Position numbers and translations under genes: made by a program. Shown piece by piece: positions 58,153 through 64,000 of a DNA stretch of 64,000 nt; within the stretch, counting starts at the first letter, position 1, and the number at the start of each line of letters is the position of its first letter. Below the pieces are notes generated by a model. It saw only the letters and a list, made by a program, of their open reading frames with translations, did no database searches and had not been told where the DNA came from. Origin of the DNA: Seiridium cupressi (Eukaryota; Ascomycota; Sordariomycetes; Amphisphaeriales; Sporocadaceae); assembly GCA_036674765.1 (NCBI GenBank), contig JARVKI010000027.1, positions 248,001 to 312,000 on the forward strand, read 5' to 3'.

Positions 58153-59631
58153 CTAAAGGTGTCTTCTAATGGTACCGTCCTGACCTTTGAACGACTTCAA
58201 TCCACTCTTGGCATCCGAGCCATCATCTGGTCCGCTGTCTTGGTAGCCGTCCATATCGTATTCCTCAAGGTCTGAAGCATTTCCATTTCTATAAGCATAT
58301 GCATTGTGGCCAAACTCGTCATCTGATGCCACTTCATCATCTGGATAGTCGGCGGTGTAATAGTTTTCGGCTGGATACAATTAGTAGTAGAATCGACGGA
58401 ATGCTCCTAGATAACTGACCATTCTCATCCTCGTCATCCTCAGGCCACTCATCGTCGCTATCCTCATTTGCGCCATAGAAGTATTCCAAATCCGGCTCTT
58501 CGTCAAAAACCAGCAAGCCCACGTCCTTGGCGGCGACATGTTGTTTGTTCATGGCACTAGCTGGAACACGAACATATGTCTCAATGACATAGTCTTCTTC
58601 GTCAGTTTCACTAAGCCCAGCATCAGGGCCTACCTTCTCCTTATCGAGCACAAGTCCCTTTCCCTCCGGATGGCGCTCGGCATATCTTTTCGCTGGTGCT
58701 TTTGGCTTGAACCGGGATTGAGTGGGTGAGGATTGCATTTGAGAGCGTTGCGTGGCCACCGTTTCCCCCGCCTTCCGTCTCCTCTCCTCCTCTTCCTGGC
58801 GTTGGAGGTTGAGGCCAATCTGCTCCATGGCAAAAGTATTCATGTCGGCGGTCAATTGGTCAAAATCGACATTCCATCTGTTCACCATACTAGCTGGCAA
58901 CTCAGTCTTCTTTGGAGCGCCCTCCTTTTGAGCTTGCCTGGCCAGTCCCGGCTTCTTGCGCTGTTTGACTTCGGCAACGTCAATCTTCATGTCCTCTGGC
59001 TGCGGTGAGGGCACAGAAACCGGAGGGACACCAGGGCCATCCGCGGGAACGTGTGCGTTGAGGCCATGGGCGATGCTCTGGAGCTTGGTCGAAGGTATCC
59101 TCTTGCTCTTCCGCTCGACGAACAGGGCCGGCGCCGAACGTTTCTTTGAGATACCGCGATAGCTGCGATGAGTCGGGTAATTCGAAGGGGCCAACATCAT
59201 GTCGGCTCTGGACATGTGAAATCGTCGTGGCTCGTCTGCCGATGCAGGTACAGAAGAGCCAACAGTCATGTCGGTAGCCCTTGACGGGCCCCCATTCTCG
59301 CCCTTGCCCCCAAGCGTGGCTTTGTTGTTCCCAGGGCTCTGGAATGTGGTACCGTCATGTTGGGAGCCCGAAGTATGGATGACGGGCCTCTGCTGGCTTG
59401 GGGTCGGAATGTCGGCAAATGTGGCTTCCCGCTTCTGGCGCTGGTAGACGAAAGCGTCAGTAACATGTCGCTTGTGCTCCTCGACACCTGTTGACCGAAA
59501 ATAGTTAGCAAACCTTTCTCTTTCTGCTGGTTGCTATGGATGCGGTGCAGATGCGACTAACGGAGATATGAAACAGGCTCGATCTCTGAGGCTTTTCGCT
59601 TGACGCGAATCAGCTCGGGAGGTAGCGACAT
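58153..59631 (-). CDS. iwr1: RNA polymerase II nuclear import factor Iwr1
   Basis: Exons 59631-59562, 59487-58420, 58370-58153 (introns of 74 and 49 bases) give 451 residues. The N-terminus is MSLPPELIRVKRKASEIEPV, the basic segment that works as the import signal in family members, and splices in phase to YLRVEEHKRHVTDAFVYQRQ. The Iwr1 domain lies at about 315-400: DYVIETYVRVP, VGLLVFDEEPDLEYFYG, then acidic DSDDEWPEDDEDEN and, after the last intron, NYYTADYPDDE. In yeast Iwr1 binds assembled Pol II in the cytoplasm, carries it into the nucleus with importin alpha, and is exported again. The middle 100 residues are Lys/Gln-rich and variable. Confidence 0.93.
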
Positions 59632-61527
59632 GGCGATTACAATATTCTGGCGTAATGTCTAGTTACGGCTTTATGAGGTGGTTGCAGCTGTAATGCAATC
59701 AGCGTCTTCAGAGATGTTCTGCACAAACGCGATCGCATCGCAGTCCTGTCTGTTGGTGGGGGAGACGTAACAAGGATCCCTCCTTGCAACTTCTCGAAGT
59801 CTGCCGCCTGCCCTCCACTGGCAAGGTCCCGATAAGAGCTTCCCGACCACGATAAGCTATGCCTACGCCGAACCCAGCCAGTCTACAGTAGTCAACCTTC
59901 CATACTGTAGATTTTATCCACACGGACGTGCCCACTACCTACTTGCACTCTATTCAAACCCTGCACAAGCCGCCTGTCAGCATGAGGATCGAGACAATAA
60001 AGAATGTTACAATATCATGGGTGGGCGTGCTGCCAGTCCCCAGTGAGACAAATTCGGCATGTGAAAGCGAGCTGAATGCTGGCCTGTGCGGCATTGGTCT
60101 TGGCTTCTTGGTGTCGTGCATCGCGATGAGAGAGCTTTGCATGGTGGTGGGGCAATGGAATGGTTGAGGAACTGCGGGGGATCCCCAAAGTTTAGTCTAC
60201 GTTGTGGACTTCACTGTGAGGGAGAAGCTCACCCGGTAGACATGCCTCTTGAGTCTATTTTCTGTCAGATTCATTACAGAAATACGTGTCCTCCATGAAC
60301 CCTCAGTCGCAAGGCCACTTCTCCAATGCGTATGCCCCTCATCCATCGCCTCAATCTCTACGAGGGGTCAGATTTGGAAAACGATCCTGGTCCCTGAGCC
60401 CTGGAGGATGCCGGAGCTTCTTTCCCATCCCATCCTTGATGCCAGTGCAATTGCCTTTGCCGGGATCCCTAGCGCGACATCATACGTTTTTACGGCGTTG
60501 ATAGCGTGGTATGAACCAAGATTTTGTAGAATGGGATGTTACCATGCCGCCTTCATTCGTCACCCCATCATTGGTGCAGCTCCAATACGGGCCTGCTGCA
60601 GATAGAGTTGACTGGGCCAGGGAAGCTCCGGGCGATACGGCATCGTCGGCCCTGCATCTCGATATTGGCAGGCAGCGGCGACGAGGGAATCCCTCCAAGC
60701 CCTCGTCCCTCGTCCTTCGGTATGAATTGAATGCTGAGCTACGAAAGGTAATACCTAGCCGCATCCCATGGCTTGCCGTGCCCTGAGCTCGGCAGTAGCA
60801 TACTCTCGGCCGCCTGCCGTTTTCCGTGCCATGTTTCGACTGGTCTCAACTCAACTCTGCAGTGGCGTAAGGCGTAGGCTGAGACATGCGTAAGAAATGC
60901 GTCAACCTTCTTGAGTCTGCCTCCGTCGCTGCAACGACGCCAATCATGTCCCCGGGCTAAGCCTCCCACCTCATCATCCTTTCCTTATAAACCCGGCCCT
61001 ACTCCCGTGCCTTTTTCTTCGCTCCTGCAAGAATTGCTCGGCGGATTTGGTACATCTGACGACTGACACCTGGGCCTATACGAAATCCCACACTTTTGCT
61101 CGCAGCCTGCACCATAACCACTTGTCGGCGACACCGGCCTCTCTTGTTGCCCCTCCCATATCAGGCACTATAGCCATAAGGACGCGATTCATAAAGCCTT
61201 TTGCACCACCAACCTATTAATTGATTGATTATTTGTTTGTAGCAGATGCCTGAGACACGGGTTCTAGAACTTCTGAATCTGCACTGGGTGGTTGCTTCGC
61301 AATACAGCAAACCGTGGGCGATTGATTAGCCGGCGCTTTCCAATACCCGTGGAATGATAATATTGAACTGACCTCTACCTTACACTGCTCTATTTTTTTG
61401 GACCATCGCAACTTCCGGTTACTGGGACTTAGCCCCAATACTTCGACCAAAGTCAACGCGTCCGTACAACTACTCTACGTCGAGCATATTCCTACAGATT
61501 CTCGCCTCATCACCTGAACTATACATC
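59632..61527. other. Divergent intergenic region of iwr1 and the CBM48 gene
   Basis: 1.9 kb between divergent start codons. It contains a TATAAA box at 60986-60991. Other frames show no motif. Confidence 0.5.
60986..60991 (+). promoter_or_regulatory. Possible TATA box of the CBM48 gene
   Basis: TATAAA followed by pyrimidine-rich sequence (CCTTTTTCTTCGCTCC, 61010 onward), about 540 bases before the ATG at 61528. If used, it implies a long 5' leader. Confidence 0.35.
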
Positions 61528-62776
61528 ATGGGAAAGCGCCAAGTCCTTCTCACCTATCATAAGGCCGGAACACAGCCCCCAGTCTTTGTTGCTGGCACGT
61601 TCTCGGATCCAGCATGGCAACCGTTCGAGATGAGCAACTCGGCTGACCAGGGGGAGTACACCTTTGAGAAGGTTATCTCCGTCGACGCGGGAACCGAAGT
61701 GCAGTACAAGTTCCGTCTCGGTACGGGTGACTGGTGGGCTTGCGATGACGCAGCAAGAAAAGGTGCCACCTCTCCGTTGTTTTGTGTTGAGGAATCAGCT
61801 GACGTCCGCGGCCATAGTCACGGACAGCCAGGGCAACTTGAACAACGTCTTACGCATTAGTCCTCTCAGTATCGACGAGGGTGACTTCGATGATAACGAT
61901 GAAGACGAGTCGTCCGAGGATGCCGGTCCTATGTTCTCGCACGAGTGTTTCGAGAATTATGACATCTCACCCACCACATCCAATTCCCCAGACGAAGGGT
62001 TTACAAATGGGAGTGAGCCGGCCTTTCGGTTTTCCAACACGACCAAGCCCACACTCGATACCAACACGGGAAACGGTGAGATTGATTACAATGACCCACG
62101 GCTCGAACGTTTCCCACACCAAGATCGTCGTTCCATCATCGCCGAATTGCAACGCATCGAGACGAGCACTGAACCAGACCGGTCTTTGCCCGAAGGGATA
62201 CCGCCCCCCTCCCCCATTGTATCCCCAACCTGGTCGTCTTCTCCCGCTATACTCGAGCCTGAGCCCTCGCCACGCAGATCCAATGCGCCTAGGGCATCAC
62301 TTGGATCGTTCCACTCCGAGCGCTCCCATGTTTCCCTTGCCTCAATTGACGAGACCGTTGAAGAGGAGGCTGAAGGCAGTCGGGCCAATGGTCAAGACCA
62401 TACCAACGTTCCGCTACCCGGCACCTACGATGCTGCCGACTATAAGGCAGTCGGTGGGTCTCGGGGATCCGCCGCTCCAGTGGTACCTCAAATCGAGCCA
62501 ACACCCCCAATCGTGAGACTCGAAGCCCCTTCAGATGATGAAGATGAAGGCGTCTCACTAAGTACTGGAAACAGCATCAAAACCCCCGAGTCTAATCAAT
62601 TACGCAAGCGAGGAACCAAGACTTTCATTCAACGAACCCCGTCATCAACAGCCACAGACTCGTTCCATGAAATCAGCAAACCAGATGATTGGTTCCGGTC
62701 GCTTTTCAGGGCTTTATTCGCCTCAATTGGGCATATCTTCTCCAACATATTGTTTGGCAACAGACGCAAGGCGTAA
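61528..62776 (+). CDS. CBM48 / AMPK-beta-like glycogen-binding-domain protein
   Basis: Exons 61528-61762 and 61818-62776 give 397 residues. The 55-base intron has a CTGAC branch 10 bases before the CATAG acceptor. The join gives WWACDDAARKVTDSQGNLNNV, the family's closing motif, with D..GN.NNV. Residues 1-90 form a CBM48 fold (VFVAGTFSDPAWQPFEM, YTFEKVISV, VQYKFRLGTGDWW) with the tryptophans that stack on glucan. The remaining 300 residues are acidic, Ser/Pro-rich and disordered, ending in an amphipathic stretch WFRSLFRALFASIGHIFSNI with a basic tail. There is no kinase-complex (KIS/ASC) domain, so it is not an AMPK beta subunit; tethering to glycogen or a membrane is an inference. Confidence 0.88.
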
Positions 62777-64000
62777 GACCTACACCCCTCTACTTACTAT
62801 CATATTTCTCGCTCGTGTTCAAAAACCATGAAAGAATCCTCTTGGTTGACCTGCATTCCCAGTTTGTTCACTCTCGGCACCACAGTTTTATGCGTTGGCG
62901 TGTTTTGGAAGACGATTGCCGCTAGTCGGCCCTAGTAGATCGTGCTTTCCACGCCTGAGGCAGATGAGATATGATACGAGGATCGTCTAGGACACGAATC
63001 ATCTGAGATTGACACTGTTGTTGCATAGCATTATGGAGGATAGCGCGGTTGGTGGATGGAGACAGATGAAATTATGAGTATTCAAGAATGAACAGGTATC
63101 CATCCAAAATTAGGAAGTCATTCAAGTGAACATGATGATATGAGCCACCCTTCGAATTTGTTGTACACCTGTCGGCCTTCCTTATTAGCTGACATGCTTG
63201 GTCTTCATCTCTTTGACATAGAAATTCTACTTTGGCATGTGGCCAAGTTGGAGTGAGCACGTTGCGTCACATTCGTCTCATGTCTCAATAAAAGAGAAGA
63301 AGAAAAAGAGGGGGGTGGAGGGCGGGGTGCGGGGGCCGGGGAATAATAAATGACGTTTCTTTTTCTTCCAGCACTGCCACTGCGGTCTGGATGGGTTTTT
63401 GGCTTTCTCACAACCATGGAGTCAAGGCCTATGGGCTTGAAAACACGCTCTTCATCACTAGAACTTGTTCATTGATGACTAACTTGCGTGCCGAGCTGAC
63501 TCGATGGCCGCAAGGCATTCTCGAAAGGTGCAACATGCTCAATTCTCTGGCATCAGAGCGAGCTGCTCCTCTGCGTGGAGGTAGGCCCTGATGGAAATTC
63601 TCCTGCATCAAGGCACCACAACAGAGCTTTCAGGCGGTAACAACCATGACACATCGCCTTTAAGTCAAGCTCATTGACTAAAAATAATCGCAATTATTTG
63701 AGTTTAACTCAGCTGTGAACATTAAAGCTCGTCTTAACACAGCTGAGAATTTTCTTATGCAAGGGACTCAACGTCATGCGCCGGTTCTTTCGCAGGCCTC
63801 CCATGGCGGCAATGTGTTTGTTGTCAATCTGTGTCCCAAACCAATTTTTTCTTTCTTAATTTTTTTTATCTATAGTTGTTGTCTTCATTGGGTCCTTGTT
63901 CTGTTGCTAGCTTGGCCGCCGCTCTTATAGCTATCTGATGATTTGTAGATGTTCGGCCTTTACGGGTTACCTATACGGCGATCGAGGATTACATTTGTGG
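62777..64000. other. 3' flank and intergenic region to window end
   Basis: 3' UTR of the CBM48 gene, then non-coding sequence with a G-rich tract at 63310-63341. No supported gene was seen. Confidence 0.45.
63310..63341 (+). repeat. G-rich tract, potential G-quadruplex
   Basis: Runs of six, three, four, five and four G separated by short gaps (one GG-A spacer) over 32 bases on the plus strand, preceded by a GA-rich run. This meets the usual four-tract quadruplex pattern. Confidence 0.7.

Noticed and set aside
61753..61798. 46-base GC-AG intron in the CBM48 gene
   Set aside because: It would keep the frame but needs a rare GC donor. The GT-AG intron 61763-61817 also keeps frame, has a CTGAC branch and restores the CBM48 ending.
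1..64000. CRISPR arrays, 5S rRNA, intact transposons, secondary-metabolite cluster
   Set aside because: I looked for regularly spaced repeats, the 5S core and transposase, reverse-transcriptase or PKS/NRPS motifs and saw none.

Overview
This is nuclear DNA of a filamentous ascomycete (Pezizomycotina, most likely a Sordariomycete). The genes carry short GT-AG introns of roughly 48-230 bases, often with CTAAC or CTGAC branch sites. Genes lie on both strands without operons and are separated by long non-coding stretches. The protein set is typical of filamentous fungi: a SEA-complex Sea4/Mios protein, a PAS kinase, Hut1, Tpt1, Efg1, Iwr1, and serine-rich proteins of unknown role. I assign 14 protein genes with usable exon structures, one tRNA gene, one probable lectin relic and one unresolved spliced locus. 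Exon joins were worked out by hand from splice signals, frame and conserved motifs, and were not checked against transcripts.

Layout: 1-1296, 3' part of a three-KH RNA-binding protein. 2810-4221, Hut1 nucleotide-sugar transporter. 5292-7808 (-), dual-specificity phosphatase. 7.8-17.0 kb, a 9.2-kb gene-poor block. 17007-20118, serine-rich protein of unknown function. 21261-22383, tRNA 2'-phosphotransferase Tpt1. 22791-22879, an intron-containing tRNA-Met(CAT) with initiator features. 23.9-26.5 kb (-), unresolved locus with convincing intron signals. 26969-30320 (-), Sea4/Mios, divergent from 30888-31828, Efg1. 32355-33428, double-stranded-RNA-binding protein. 33913-35961 (-), F-box/leucine-rich-repeat protein ending in a CaaX box. 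36.0-41.7 kb, gene-poor. 41705-45754, PAS kinase. 46573-47526, single-pass membrane protein. 48382-49590, histidine-phosphatase protein resembling TFIIIC tau55. 52887-54287, unknown protein with a possible helix-turn-helix block. About 56.4-56.8 kb, probable bulb-lectin relic. 58153-59631 (-), Iwr1. 61528-62776, CBM48/AMPK-beta-like glycogen-binding-domain protein. The rest to 64000 is non-coding.

Functionally the genes are housekeeping and signalling: tRNA maturation (Tpt1, 410 bases from a tRNA gene that needs splicing), ribosome assembly (Efg1), Pol II import (Iwr1), TORC1 control (Sea4), and carbon or energy sensing (PAS kinase, CBM48 protein). There is no gene cluster, no intact transposon, no CRISPR array and no clear novel multi-gene system. 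The most notable items are the initiator tRNA intron, a stop-free intron of 54 bases inside the PAS-kinase activation segment, the CaaX box on the F-box protein, the unresolved spliced locus and a 24-base-arm hairpin at 57.7 kb.
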